A stretch of DNA of 32,880 nucleotides from Pirellulales bacterium (GCA_022844585.1 JALHLM010000005.1:1-32880); one strand, 5' to 3'; shown: positions 7,489 through 16,151, counted from the stretch's first letter. Notes: generated by a model from the letters alone, not told the origin. Numbers and translations: made by a program.

Positions 7489-8825
7489 GCGATCGTCACC
7501 AAGGCGTCGCGGACCATCTCGGCCAACAGCGTGTCGGCCAGGTTGCTCATGTGGAGCGTGTCGTAGTTGTATTCCGGACGGTAGGCGTAGCTGGCCGGGT
7601 TCCGTAGCACGTCGTAAAGCTCCACGAACGCGACCCGCGGGTTCGCCACGTACTTGGTGCGGATGTAGGCGTTCAGTGTTTCGAGCGCGATCTGATCGAT
7701 CGGGCTCCAGCTGGCGTGTGTGCCGAAGGGCGGAATCGTGATGGTCACGACCCCCATGTTGTCAGCGATGGCCTCGGTCATGATCCGGTCATAGAACTCC
7801 AGCTGCGGCCCGGTGCCGTTCTTGACGTTGTTGGTGCCGCCCAACAGCGCGAGCCGTTCGTAGCCCTTGCCGCGAATGTTCGTGCCCCAGCGAGCGTAGA
7901 GGTCGTCGAGCTCCTCGCTGCCGACGCCATGATCTGCTACGCCGATCGCATACCCTGACGAACCCATGGCGATCGCGAGGTCGTCGGCGTAACCATCGGG
8001 CTGAAGCGTGAGCGAATCGCCCAAGGCGGCGACGCGATAGATCGGTCCGAATTTCATCCGAAAGTACGCTCGCAACTGCGCCGCTTCGGCGTCGGAGAGC
8101 AGGGCGTTGGTGATCAGCACTTCGGCAATGTCGCCGGCGAAGTAGCTGGTGACGCTCGTTCGCTGCAGCGCGCCGAGCGTGACGTTATCACGACCCGTAG
8201 CATCGGCGAACCAGACGCCGGTGTTGCCGGTCGAATTCACGTCCGTGAGCGGTTCCTGATAGGCGTCGATCTCGACGTTCGTGGCCGAACCGTTCGAAAA
8301 AAACCGCAACAGATACCAGGCTCCGCGACGACTGTAGCCGGTCGGCGTGCGGAATCGCTGAGCGGCCGCCGCTCCTTGGTCCCATTGGTATTCCCAGTCG
8401 CCCAGCGAATTGACGGTCACGTACCAGTATTGGCTCGTGGTGGCTTCATCCGCCGTGGCGAAGGGAACAGCCGTGTTGGTCGCGTCGCTCTTGATCAGCA
8501 TCCACAGTTCGCCAGCTTCGCTGGCGAATGCGTCAGTGGCCGCATAGCGCAAGTAGTGGCTGGTGCCATTGAAGCGTAAGAACCGACGGGCGTTCGGGCC
8601 GCTGCCATCGGCGATCAGTGTTGGTCCGGAGCCCGAGACCTCATTGAAATCGATGCTCGCACCCACGCGACTCGTCCACGTGACAACCGCTTCGTTGTGC
8701 GCCGCCGACTGTCCGCCCGACTTCTTCACATTGGGCGCGAAGTTGGCGTCCAACCAGCAGGCGACCTTGGCGAGGTCAATGGGCTGAAACAAGCTCGATG
8801 GCGTGCCGAAGTGATAAGCTGGCAT
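7485..8825 (-). CDS. LamG-like plus SGNH-hydrolase virion protein
   Basis: This 446-aa protein has two parts. Residues 1-255 look like a LamG/concanavalin sandwich (WLDANFAPNV near the N-terminus, RFNGTSHYLRY near 105-115, then FAGDIAEVLI near 230). From about residue 265 there is an SGNH/GDSL hydrolase: block I GDSLT, block III GGTNN (a variant of the usual GxND), and a C-terminal DTLHMS with the Asp and His of the catalytic dyad. SGNH enzymes deacetylate or de-esterify polysaccharides and lipids. In a phage particle it would most plausibly act on host surface glycans. Its location among neck genes rather than tail-fibre genes is odd. There is no signal peptide. Whether it is in the particle is inferred. 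Confidence 0.75.
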   Translation of the reverse strand: MPAYHFGTPSSLFQPIDLAKVACWLDANFAPNVKKSGGQSAAHNEAVVTWTSRVGASIDFNEVSGSGPTLIADGSGPNARRFLRFNGTSHYLRYAATDAFASEAGELWMLIKSDATNTAVPFATADEATTSQYWYVTVNSLGDWEYQWDQGAAAAQRFRTPTGYSRRGAWYLLRFFSNGSATNVEIDAYQEPLTDVNSTGNTGVWFADATGRDNVTLGALQRTSVTSYFAGDIAEVLITNALLSDAEAAQLRAYFRMKFGPIYRVAALGDSLTLQPDGYADDLAIAMGSSGYAIGVADHGVGSEELDDLYARWGTNIRGKGYERLALLGGTNNVKNGTGPQLEFYDRIMTEAIADNMGVVTITIPPFGTHASWSPIDQIALETLNAYIRTKYVANPRVAFVELYDVLRNPASYAYRPEYNYDTLHMSNLADTLLAEMVRDALVTIA

Positions 8826-9152
8826 TCACCACGCTCCTTGTCGCTTGGCACCGGGGATGATCTGCAAGAGCGGCGTCCCGCCCGCAGCGCGAAACCGCAA
8901 CTCGCGGACGCCTGGACCGATCGTGACGCTCGTCGGACTGCGCAGCACAAGCTTGTCGCCGTCCGGCATCAGGTCGGGGCTGACGATTCCCTCGACGGAA
9001 AAGAACACGAGTGCGCTATCCGCGTTGCCAGCGTCATCGAGCCCCAGGTGCGCGACGGCATAGTCCCGGTCGCTCGAGAGCGTCACCGATTGCTCGGCTG
9101 CGCTGGTCTTCACCAGGCTTGGTTTATCGTCGATCACGGTGGGTTGGGCCAT
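8826..9152 (-). CDS. Small virion-associated protein, unknown
   Basis: This 108-aa protein starts at ATG. Its stop is immediately followed by the start of the SGNH gene, so translation is probably coupled. The sequence is acidic to neutral with alternating hydrophobic residues (LVFFSVEGIV, KLVLRSPTSVTIGPGVRELRF), suggesting a compact beta domain. Similar small beta proteins occur beside receptor-binding or glycan-processing virion proteins, and pairing with the neighbouring SGNH protein is plausible. No family is recognised and there are no Cys residues or membrane segments. Confidence 0.6.
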   Translation of the reverse strand: MAQPTVIDDKPSLVKTSAAEQSVTLSSDRDYAVAHLGLDDAGNADSALVFFSVEGIVSPDLMPDGDKLVLRSPTSVTIGPGVRELRFRAAGGTPLLQIIPGAKRQGAW

Positions 9153-9159
9153 GCGTCAC

Positions 9160-9588
9160 CTAGCCGATCGCCGAAAACTTGAGGTTCAGCACACTCGCGA
9201 ACTGCCGCTTCTGATCCAGGGACTCGATGTCGAAGATCGGGTCGTTCGTAATCTCAATGCAGACCGCCGCGGGACTCGCGATCGTCTTTCGTCGAAAATG
9301 GTTCTTGATCTCTTCCACCAGCAGCATCAGCGGATCGAGTTCCGCGTTGCCTTCCGCCGTCAGTCGCTTCAACACGCCGACGTCGATGGTGTATTCCTCG
9401 TCGTCGTTGGCCCGGCTGGCGATCGCGGTCGAAAAACCGCTTGGGGCCACCAGCACGCTCAGGCTGGCGGCATCCTTCAAATCGATCTTGGGAACGTAAT
9501 GACGCGTGGCCGTGAACGCCATTGAAAAACTGCCGGCGTTGAGCTCGGTCACTACTGCCTCGGCAAGGTCGACGATCTTAGCTGCCAC
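9160..9588 (-). CDS. Probable tail terminator / neck protein
   Basis: This 142-aa protein starts at GTG. It opens with an amphipathic helix (IVDLAEAVVTELNAG), followed by strands and a second helix (LMLLVEEIKNHFRR), and ends in a strand pair. This layout of helix, beta sheet and helix fits tail terminator proteins of the lambda gpU class, which cap the tail and join it to the head. It lies seven bases downstream of the preceding neck gene and upstream of the tube genes, as expected. The call is by architecture and synteny; no diagnostic motif is known to me. Confidence 0.6.
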   Translation of the reverse strand: MAAKIVDLAEAVVTELNAGSFSMAFTATRHYVPKIDLKDAASLSVLVAPSGFSTAIASRANDDEEYTIDVGVLKRLTAEGNAELDPLMLLVEEIKNHFRRKTIASPAAVCIEITNDPIFDIESLDQKRQFASVLNLKFSAIG

Positions 9589-9594
9589 CGCTCG

Positions 9595-9972
9595 CTACTC
9601 CGTTCCCACGAACTTGGTATGAATCCGCAACTGCTGCTCGAACGAATCACTCCATCGCCAGTGGTCTTCGCCCGCCAGCGGCATCACTTCGAACACATCG
9701 GTGTGCGTTGCTCGCGGAAGCTTGATCCGGTCGCCTCGCTCGGGCAGTGTCAGGTTGTCCGCCAGCACAACGTCAGCTCCCGCAATCAGAAAATCCCATT
9801 GCTCGTGCCGTTCCAACGCTCCTGCGGTGGTTTCAACCAGCACGTCTTTCCTTCCGACCGTGGCCTGCACCTCGACCGACTCCGCGCCTCGCGTGTACGT
9901 GACGGTCTGGGAGCCATGCTCTTTGAGCTGACTCGCCAGGAACGTCGCGCCGGTTTCAAACAGGTCTGCCAT
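9595..9972 (-). CDS. Probable head-tail connector (head closure) protein
   Basis: This 125-aa protein starts at ATG. It begins with a short helix (FETGATFLASQLKEHGSQ), then beta strands with a PERGDRIKLP turn, and an aromatic stretch (GEDHWRWSD) near the end. Size and position between the head decoration gene and the terminator-like gene match lambda gpFII-type head-tail connectors. These close the portal opening and dock the tail. No active-site residues or Cys are seen. Confidence 0.6.
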   Translation of the reverse strand: MADLFETGATFLASQLKEHGSQTVTYTRGAESVEVQATVGRKDVLVETTAGALERHEQWDFLIAGADVVLADNLTLPERGDRIKLPRATHTDVFEVMPLAGEDHWRWSDSFEQQLRIHTKFVGTE

Positions 9973-9975
9973 CGT

Positions 9976-10812
9976 TTACCGCGAGATGATTTCCACATCC
10001 AAGATGTCGAGCCGCACGATGTTTGCGGCGTTGGCCACCGACCAGGTGGCGCTCACGATCAAGTCCTGCGGCAACGTGGTGTCGATCGTCGAGGAGGCCT
10101 TGAGGAACGGCTTGGCGGTGACCGTGCCCGGCACGCCGAGGGCCTGAAGACCGGTGGCCACAAACGTTCCGCTCGCCCCCACTGTGCGAATCACCAAGTC
10201 GGCTTCGATGTACCAGATGTCGTTCGTGGCGGGATCGACCGCACCGGTTGAGACGATCGATGTGCCGGTGGTGCCGCCGATCTTGAGTTGGATGGTGAGC
10301 GTGTCGGTGGAGTTCTGATTCGACACGATCCCCTGCGCCCGGACGCGGATCACGTCTCCCTTCTTGAGGCGGTTGGCCGGAATCGTGATCGACTTGTTGA
10401 ACGGCGTTTCGGTCGTGGTGTTCAGGACCGAGGAGCTCGCCGCATCGGTCGAATAGGCCAACGGCACTTCGAGTGTCGTGACCAGCTTCACGCGCACGCT
10501 GCTGTCATTGTTGGCGGCGGCGCGAATGCACTTGCCCAGATAGGCGTTGCCACCACCGATCGTTACCGCACGATCGTTGAGATCGTCCCAGTAAACGTTG
10601 TCGCCCACTTCGAAGGTGGTGAAGACGCCGACTTGCTTGGCGACATCAAACACGCCTTCGATCGCCAGTGCGCCTAGCCGACCAGCAGCGATATCGGCGC
10701 TGGCGATCCCGACGAATTCCGCGTTCTGGACGACAATGTCACCGCCGGTGACGGCCACGGCCGGCGTGTAATCGATCCGAGCCCCGGTCTGGACGTAGGT
10801 TGCTTGAGCCAT
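9976..10812 (-). CDS. DUF2190-type capsid decoration protein with extra C-terminal domain
   Basis: This 278-aa protein starts at ATG with a modest GAGG site. Residues 1-110 match the DUF2190 family: a Gln/Tyr-rich opening, DYTPAVAVTGGDIVV, GIASADIAAGRLGALAIEGVF, then GDNVYWDD and YLGKCIRAA. These domains are trimeric capsid decoration or stabilisation proteins, usually about 110 aa. The remaining 165 residues are a second beta-rich domain (SITIPANRLKKGDVIRVRAQ, then a Ser/Thr-rich tail). That domain could project from the capsid surface. The gene directly follows the protease-capsid gene, as expected for a decoration protein. The fusion makes it about 2.5 times the normal family length. Confidence 0.75.
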   Translation of the reverse strand: MAQATYVQTGARIDYTPAVAVTGGDIVVQNAEFVGIASADIAAGRLGALAIEGVFDVAKQVGVFTTFEVGDNVYWDDLNDRAVTIGGGNAYLGKCIRAAANNDSSVRVKLVTTLEVPLAYSTDAASSSVLNTTTETPFNKSITIPANRLKKGDVIRVRAQGIVSNQNSTDTLTIQLKIGGTTGTSIVSTGAVDPATNDIWYIEADLVIRTVGASGTFVATGLQALGVPGTVTAKPFLKASSTIDTTLPQDLIVSATWSVANAANIVRLDILDVEIISR

Positions 10813-10842
10813 GATTGGAATTGCCTCGTATATATGGAGTGA

Positions 10843-12891
10843 TTACACGCCGTCGGCCCGGATCGCCGCCCGGAAATCCTGCATGGCGACGCCGAAGTCG
10901 AAGTAGCATCGCCACTGAATGCCGAGCGTGTTGAAGTCGGTTTCGCCCGACTCGATCGTGGGGGTCGTGACGCCGTTCAGGTACGCGATTTCGAGCGCCG
11001 CCACATCCGCCGGATTGGCGAACAAATACCAAGCGATCGTGCTGGAGCCCGCCAGCGCTTGAGCGTTCAGATATGGCGACGCCACTGGACGGAAACGTCC
11101 CGCGTGCGGGTTGCTTGCCGGTTTCGGCTTATCGGTCGTGGTCGATTCGTTGACGACTCGTTCGCTGAAGAGCTGCTCGGCCACGACCTTGAGGCCGGTC
11201 GGCACGAGCATCAGCGCCGGTTCCAAGGCCACCGGTTCGCCTTGCTCGTCGACCTGGTCCATAAACTTTTGTTCGGCGAGCGTGATGCCCGATACCGAAA
11301 GCGCAGATGTCGAGCCGGTAAGCAAGTTCTTGTTGCCGACCGAGAAGAAGCTCGTCGGGTTCGAAAGCAACAGCGTGAAGACAGCCTTCTCGACGGCGAT
11401 CGCACTCTTGCGCCCGAGGAAGCGGCTCGTGTCGACCAGCGCTTCGAGATCATCGTTATGCAGCTGCTGGCGATTCAGGGCGACCATCCCGCCGTAGGTT
11501 GCGAGCTGGTTCTGGTAACCCTGCTCGCCGAGCGTGAGGTGCTTGAGCTCGCCGTCGGGACCGACCTGTTCCATGCTGCCGGCCATCGTCATCCGATAGC
11601 GGGTGTGGACTTTGAAGTCGGTGTGATTCGCCGTGCGGCAGAAATTCTGGCTCACTCGCGGAACCGCCAGGTAAGCATCCAGCAATGACTTGTTGGCTAC
11701 GTTCCCCAAGATGCCAGGGAGCGAGATCGTGGAGAAACCGCCAGACGCCCGCAGTTGGCGATCCGCCTCGAACGCTGCTTGGATCACTTCGTCATCGATC
11801 TTACCCGGTCGGATCGAACGACCCGCCGCGCGAATGTATTCGTAGAACAAGGTGCCGATCGAGGCTTTTCGCAGCTTGGCCGCATCCATCGCCTCGAGCG
11901 TCTTCTGGTCGTAGCTTTTTTCGATCAGCTCGGCGCTGACGCCGGCGCTCCGGCAAAGCGCCGCTTCGAGCGGTTTTCCAAGGAGCGGCGAGCTATCGCC
12001 ACCATGAATCGCGGGGGCCGCCGGGCGCGAAGCCCGCAGCACTTCGAGTTCCGTGCGTGTGGCGTCCCAGCCTTCTTCGACGGCCTGAGCGGCGATGCCG
12101 GGATGTCGCGTGGCGATCTCGCGGACCTTGGATTGACGCTTGAGCTCCGCAGCGGCGCTCGCCCGAAGTTCCGTTACGTGATCGGCGGTGTCGACCACGG
12201 CCGTACCGTTCGCGTTGGCGGCGACAGGTTTCTCTTGCCCGGCGTCGAACATCGCCCGCAGACTCACCTGCTGGCTGTCATTGAGCTCGGCCAGTTGGAA
12301 CCCCTTGGCGTCGAGCCATTTTTCAAAGTCCATCGAATCTGCCTCCAAAGTCGGTTGCGCTTGGGCGGCAACACGTGCGCTGGTTTGATCGTCCGCCCCA
12401 AGCGTGACGAAACTGACTTCTTGCAAGGTCGCCTTGCGGGCGATGTAGACCGGTCCGTGGACCTCGCCGCCATTGGCCTGCGCCGTCTTGCCCGCCGGCA
12501 CGAAGACCGCCTTCTCGACGAGCGCTCCGACCGACGCCTGCCACGGAAAACCGTTGATTGAACTGGCCACGACCTCTTGCGCGGCGGAGCCGGCACCCGA
12601 GATCAAGCCGTCGACCAAGAGTGAATTCCCCTCGACGCGGATCTGTTCGGCATGACCGACGCGTTGCCGCGTGTCGTGATCCAGCAAGATCGGCTTCGCA
12701 CCGCGCAAGCGACGCAACCCGGCGAGGTCGACCACGACCGGCGCATCCCAGCCGGCAACTAGCATCGCCGCGCCGGTGTAAGCGGTCATGTTGAAACGGC
12801 GCAGGGCCTGCTCGCCATCGCCAGTTGCTTCCAACAGGCGAACCGCGTCCGCAGCACAGGTCATGTGAATTGCGCCGGGCATCCGTTTCAT
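10843..12891 (-). CDS. Prohead protease-major capsid protein fusion
   Basis: This 682-aa protein starts at ATG. Residues 40-170 form an HK97-type prohead protease: His72 in LLDHD, a strand (LLVDGLIS), then Ser120 in PWQASVG and a helix-strand closing segment with LQEVSFVT. His and Ser are the expected catalytic pair. Residues about 180-300 are charged and Gln/Ala/Glu-rich, like the scaffold (delta) domain of HK97-fold capsid precursors. Residues about 305-682 are a Mu gpT / HK97-like capsid protein, with a Gln/Asn-rich region near 460-475 (GYQNQLATYGGMVALNRQQ) and a C-terminal strand (WRCYFDFGVAMQDFRAA). The fusion supplies maturation protease, scaffold and capsid in one chain that self-cleaves. 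No separate capsid or protease gene is present. Confidence 0.85.
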   Translation of the reverse strand: MKRMPGAIHMTCAADAVRLLEATGDGEQALRRFNMTAYTGAAMLVAGWDAPVVVDLAGLRRLRGAKPILLDHDTRQRVGHAEQIRVEGNSLLVDGLISGAGSAAQEVVASSINGFPWQASVGALVEKAVFVPAGKTAQANGGEVHGPVYIARKATLQEVSFVTLGADDQTSARVAAQAQPTLEADSMDFEKWLDAKGFQLAELNDSQQVSLRAMFDAGQEKPVAANANGTAVVDTADHVTELRASAAAELKRQSKVREIATRHPGIAAQAVEEGWDATRTELEVLRASRPAAPAIHGGDSSPLLGKPLEAALCRSAGVSAELIEKSYDQKTLEAMDAAKLRKASIGTLFYEYIRAAGRSIRPGKIDDEVIQAAFEADRQLRASGGFSTISLPGILGNVANKSLLDAYLAVPRVSQNFCRTANHTDFKVHTRYRMTMAGSMEQVGPDGELKHLTLGEQGYQNQLATYGGMVALNRQQLHNDDLEALVDTSRFLGRKSAIAVEKAVFTLLLSNPTSFFSVGNKNLLTGSTSALSVSGITLAEQKFMDQVDEQGEPVALEPALMLVPTGLKVVAEQLFSERVVNESTTTDKPKPASNPHAGRFRPVASPYLNAQALAGSSTIAWYLFANPADVAALEIAYLNGVTTPTIESGETDFNTLGIQWRCYFDFGVAMQDFRAAIRADGV

Positions 12892-12897
12892 GGATCG

Positions 12898-14343
12898 CTA
12901 TTCCTCCACCACGGCTTCTTCGGTGTCTTCATCTGCCGGCTCGTCGTCCGTTTGCGCTACCTCCGCCGGCGCAAGTCCTAACTCGCGCATGAGCGCGACT
13001 TCCTTGGCCCGCTGCCGGAGAGATTCTTCCCAGTCGCGTCCTTGACGGGCGTATTCGTGCGCGAGCGTCGTGGTGTGATTCGCCAGTCGCTGCGATTGCG
13101 CGAGCGCCTCTTTGGCTGGATCAACATGCTCGTGGCCGTCCCAAAACCACTGATGGGCGAGCGTGGCGATCGGCGGCAGTTCGTCCGGTAGAAGGCCGGG
13201 CACGAGCGCCGCTTCGTCAAACCAAGCGGCCAGAATGCGGTCGAGGATCGTGACCTCGAGTTGCGCCTGCTCGACGCGGAGCGCCTTGAAGTACGTCTGA
13301 TGATCCAGACGACCGGAGGCGTAGTTGTAGCCGGAAGAATTGCCTGCCGCGATGTTGAACGGCATGTTCAGGCAGCGAGCGATCTCGTTCAGAAGTTCGT
13401 GCTTGAATTCGGCGTAGGTGGTGGCTGGCTGTTCCGCTTCCATCTGGCTCATCTTCCAGCCGCCCGGCATCGTGAGCAGCGCCCGCTTTTCAAGTTCGAT
13501 CGGTTCGAACGGTTCGGCGGCGTCCGCTTCGCCGTTGGCCGGCGCGTCCGTGTAGAGGATGCCCGCGAAGTCAGCGGCGGTTTCGGCAGCGCCCAGGACC
13601 GCGAGCGTGAACCGCCGCAATTGGGCAAAGAGCGGAAGGGCCGGCATGATGTCAGGGACGCCGCGGGCCTGGCCGGGACGATCGGCGCGAAACCAATGCA
13701 GTACTGCCTCGGCTGGCAGGCGATCAAACTCTTGACCGAACGCGGCAACAGAATCGCCCGGGTGCTGACGCAGAATGTGGTATTCCACCGGGTTGCCGAA
13801 GCGATCGAACACGATTCCGTCGACCGCCTGCGTGCTGTAGGCGCTCAACAGCGGCGTGGTGACTTGCTCGGCTTCGACGAGACGCAGATCGAGTTGGATC
13901 GGCGTCAAGATCGCCGGGTTACTGGTGAGCAGTGCAAACCCTTCGCCATCCTCGGCGCGGGCGACCCGCAGAGTGCGCAGCTTGTCGGCCAAGTTGACGG
14001 CCCTGGCCCAGGCCGCGAATTCTCGCTCGATCCGTCGATTCGCCGGCACGCTCTCCGAAAGCATCTGCAAACGCGGGCCGGTCCCGATCACGTCGTTGGC
14101 GAGCGTCAACACGATCCCGCGGGCGTAACTATTGTTGGACACCTCGTAACGAGCTCGGTTTCGCAGAACGCGACGCACTTCGGGGCTGTTGGCGGCGTTG
14201 GCGGAGAGCCCGTCGGCGTTCGCCCAGTGTCGGCGGTTCTCGTCGTTGGTGACGGCCGCGTCGTAGCGGGCGCGGACGAACCGCGATCGCCGACTTGGCG
14301 TCGGGGTCGCCGGCGAGAACAACTTGGACAACCAACGGACCAC
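12898..14343 (-). CDS. Phage portal protein, lambda gpB family
   Basis: This 481-aa protein starts at GTG, and the stop of the preceding small gene lies directly before it. Family features include an Arg-rich N-terminus, RARYEVSNNSYARGIVLTLANDVIGTGP at about residues 63-90, and a central HWFRADRPGQARGVP segment. A NEIARCLNMPFNIAAGNSSGYNYAS stretch follows near 335-360, and then an acidic C-terminus. This pattern is the lambda family portal (PF05136). The dodecameric portal sits at a capsid vertex and is the channel for DNA packaging and ejection. Its next neighbour is the protease-capsid gene, in lambda-like order. Confidence 0.9.
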   Translation of the reverse strand: MVRWLSKLFSPATPTPSRRSRFVRARYDAAVTNDENRRHWANADGLSANAANSPEVRRVLRNRARYEVSNNSYARGIVLTLANDVIGTGPRLQMLSESVPANRRIEREFAAWARAVNLADKLRTLRVARAEDGEGFALLTSNPAILTPIQLDLRLVEAEQVTTPLLSAYSTQAVDGIVFDRFGNPVEYHILRQHPGDSVAAFGQEFDRLPAEAVLHWFRADRPGQARGVPDIMPALPLFAQLRRFTLAVLGAAETAADFAGILYTDAPANGEADAAEPFEPIELEKRALLTMPGGWKMSQMEAEQPATTYAEFKHELLNEIARCLNMPFNIAAGNSSGYNYASGRLDHQTYFKALRVEQAQLEVTILDRILAAWFDEAALVPGLLPDELPPIATLAHQWFWDGHEHVDPAKEALAQSQRLANHTTTLAHEYARQGRDWEESLRQRAKEVALMRELGLAPAEVAQTDDEPADEDTEEAVVEE

Positions 14344-14541
14344 TTAGGCGGTTCCCGAGGGGATGAACTTGTTGAGCCGGAGGCCACGTGATGGCTTCTT
14401 CGCGGCGTCTTTCGAGGCCAGGTAGCGATCCGCCGCGATCTGGTCGGCGAGACTGTGCTGCTCAACCGAGCCAGCGTCGCCCGACACTTTGGCCGGACCA
14501 GCAGCGTTCTCGCGAATCTTGGTTTCGAGTTCGTCAGGCAT
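14344..14541 (-). CDS. gpW-position head-tail joining small protein
   Basis: The start is ATG 14541, with a GGGGG stretch eight bases upstream, giving 65 aa; an upstream GTG would be longer but lacks a site. The protein is charged and helical (LADQIAADRYLASKDAAKK) with a C-terminal basic tail (GLRLNKFIPSG). It abuts the portal gene directly. In lambda the corresponding slot is held by gpW, a small head-tail joining protein, so that role is the best guess. Sequence identity to gpW is not obvious. It is the first gene after the strong terminator that ends the cargo operon, so its transcription is unexplained. Confidence 0.6.
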   Translation of the reverse strand: MPDELETKIRENAAGPAKVSGDAGSVEQHSLADQIAADRYLASKDAAKKPSRGLRLNKFIPSGTA

Positions 14542-14579
14542 GGTATTGCCCCCAAGACAACTAGCTTGACGAGTCAACG

Positions 14580-14618
14580 AAAAAAGGCCACGCAGGGATG
14601 CGGCCCCGCATGGCCTTT
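14580..14618 (-). terminator. Strong intrinsic terminator after the cargo operon
   Basis: On the minus strand, arms AAAGGCCA and TGGCCTTT are exact. Inner pairs extend the stem to about 15 base pairs (two wobbles) around a six-base loop, and a run of six T follows. The plus-strand reading lacks a T-run, so it works mainly for minus-strand transcripts. It lies between the cargo operon and the gpW/portal genes. Confidence 0.8.
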
Positions 14619-14760
14619 AGAAACGCTCAGTGGTGTCGCCACCGAGACTTCTTCGATTTATTCTATCGGCTGACCTGCTTCTCGTTCGGGTTTTGCAACA
14701 ACAATCGGAACGCTGGCCAAGAATTGTTCCATCCGTGTAACCCACGCCTGCTTAGAATCA

Positions 14761-15939
14761 TCAGTGACCTTCGATCGCCGAAATCTCGTCAGGCGACAAT
14801 TGCCATTTTTGGCATAATGTCAGAGCGCCTTGAATCTCTTGCGCGACGTGTGGCAGTCGGAGCTCCGGAGAGGAAATCGCCTCTTCGCTGTTCACGAATC
14901 GCCAATCGTTCGGCGTGCCAAGTTGTTGTTCCACTTGTTCATTTGTCACTTCAATGCCTCGGACAAATGGAACGTGGTCGGGAGATGTCGGATCGAAAAT
15001 ATACGAAAAGTCCATAGCCCATGGCCGGGACGCAAACAATGGAGCATCGGGAGACTTGAAAAACTCGGCGCGGACCGCGTGGTCAGTGTGCAAATGGCCC
15101 GCATAGGAGCCGCAGTCTTTACCCTTCAGCTTTTCGAGGTCAGGTAGCGGCACGTCTTCGTTCCATTCATACTGCTTAAATGGTCCATTGATGTCGACGT
15201 CCATGAGCCAGGTTGCACGACCATCTTTTGTGACGGCGGCCGTGTCAATGGTCAGCATAGCCGTGCGCAGTGCCCACTCAATCCGTGTGCTTCTTTTTTC
15301 GTACCACTCTTGAGTCATGATCATGTGACCCAAACTGTTTGCGGTGAACGCGATTCCGCCGGGAATCCTATGGTCATGCCACCATCTTCCTTCTGCTGCA
15401 CTGGCAAAGTAATCGACCGAAAACGTAAACTGCCATGTTTTCTGGGTGCCTGGATTCAAGAGATACAAAGATTCGCTGACGATGTCGTTTCCCTCGCTGT
15501 CCATCGCGTTGGACCAGCCAGCAAGTTGCTGCAATCGAAGCGAGAACTGGCGTAGCGATTCGTCCGGTGCCGCAAACGCTAACCGTTGCGACGCAACGAC
15601 GAGCATGAATCCATGAAGGGGTCGACCACGAAACGCGCGGCGCTTCCACAGAAGTCTTGACTCAAGAATCTTCTGAGAGACATGTTCATCTGATTCGAGC
15701 AAGTCTCGATCAGTCAAAAAACAGTACTGCAGTTGTCCCTTCGCAGCGGCAATGCGCCCAAAGAGGCATGGCTGCTCTCGCTGCAACCAGGACTTAAGCG
15801 ACTCCTCGCGTTCCGTATCATAGGCGAATGGATGGAACAATACTCTGTTAACAATCTGCGATTCCTCCGAAAATGGATTCGAATCTCGCCAACGGTCCAC
15901 GGTTAGACCGTCATACAATGCTTTTAGAGTTGTTGTCAT
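14761..15939 (-). CDS. Unknown protein, third gene of the trypsin-like protease operon
   Basis: This 392-aa protein starts at ATG, overlapping the previous stop by 4 bp (ATGA). No signal peptide or membrane helix is visible. The N-terminal third has PCLFGRIAAAKGQLQYCFL at about 57-75, followed by RPLHGFMLVVASQRLAF near 105-121. The middle has a Trp/His-rich stretch (GRWWHDHRIPGGIAFTANS) near 183-201. The C-terminal third has GHLHTDHAV and VPFVRGIEVT. The order of the first blocks is weakly reminiscent of YqcI/YcgG-type proteins, but I would not assert it. Local GC is lower than in the phage genes. Because it is coupled to the protease and the small protein, it is probably the third component of one system, as substrate, effector or sensor. 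The function is unknown. Confidence 0.7.
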   Translation of the reverse strand: MTTTLKALYDGLTVDRWRDSNPFSEESQIVNRVLFHPFAYDTEREESLKSWLQREQPCLFGRIAAAKGQLQYCFLTDRDLLESDEHVSQKILESRLLWKRRAFRGRPLHGFMLVVASQRLAFAAPDESLRQFSLRLQQLAGWSNAMDSEGNDIVSESLYLLNPGTQKTWQFTFSVDYFASAAEGRWWHDHRIPGGIAFTANSLGHMIMTQEWYEKRSTRIEWALRTAMLTIDTAAVTKDGRATWLMDVDINGPFKQYEWNEDVPLPDLEKLKGKDCGSYAGHLHTDHAVRAEFFKSPDAPLFASRPWAMDFSYIFDPTSPDHVPFVRGIEVTNEQVEQQLGTPNDWRFVNSEEAISSPELRLPHVAQEIQGALTLCQKWQLSPDEISAIEGH

Positions 15940-16151
15940 GAGCCGATTGGACTTAAAGAACCGAACTTCTTGATTGTCACCGGAAAACCGTGCCAGCCAT
16001 CACGCAAGTATTCCAGATCTGGCGGCCGGTTTGAAGACAGATAAAGCACGATCGCCTCCTGTCCATCTTTAAGGCCGATTCCGATCGAAACCAGCCATGA
16101 TGGACGGCCAATATGCTCTCGAAGCTCTGTTGCAGCTTCTTGAATGCTCAT
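15936..16151 (-). CDS. Small partner protein resembling the protease N-terminal domain
   Basis: This 71-aa protein starts at ATG, sharing one base with the protease stop (TGATG), and overlaps the next gene by 4 bp, so all three are translationally coupled. Residues 18-70 read SWLVSIGIGLKDG, then IVLYL, then GFPVTIKKFGSL. The protease N-terminal domain (residues about 57-108) has the same order: VGFEHG, VVIYA, then GVSVTIRKIGGV. The two therefore look homologous. Such a compact strand-helix-strand module could be an inhibitor, a targeting domain or a dimerisation partner of the protease. It is not a documented family to me. No Cys, signal or membrane segments are present. Confidence 0.7.
   Translation of the reverse strand: MSIQEAATELREHIGRPSWLVSIGIGLKDGQEAIVLYLSSNRPPDLEYLRDGWHGFPVTIKKFGSLSPIGS

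Noticed and set aside
14761-15939. Possible YqcI/YcgG family membership of the 392-aa protein
   Set aside because: The similarity of block order is weak and from memory; not strong enough to name the family.
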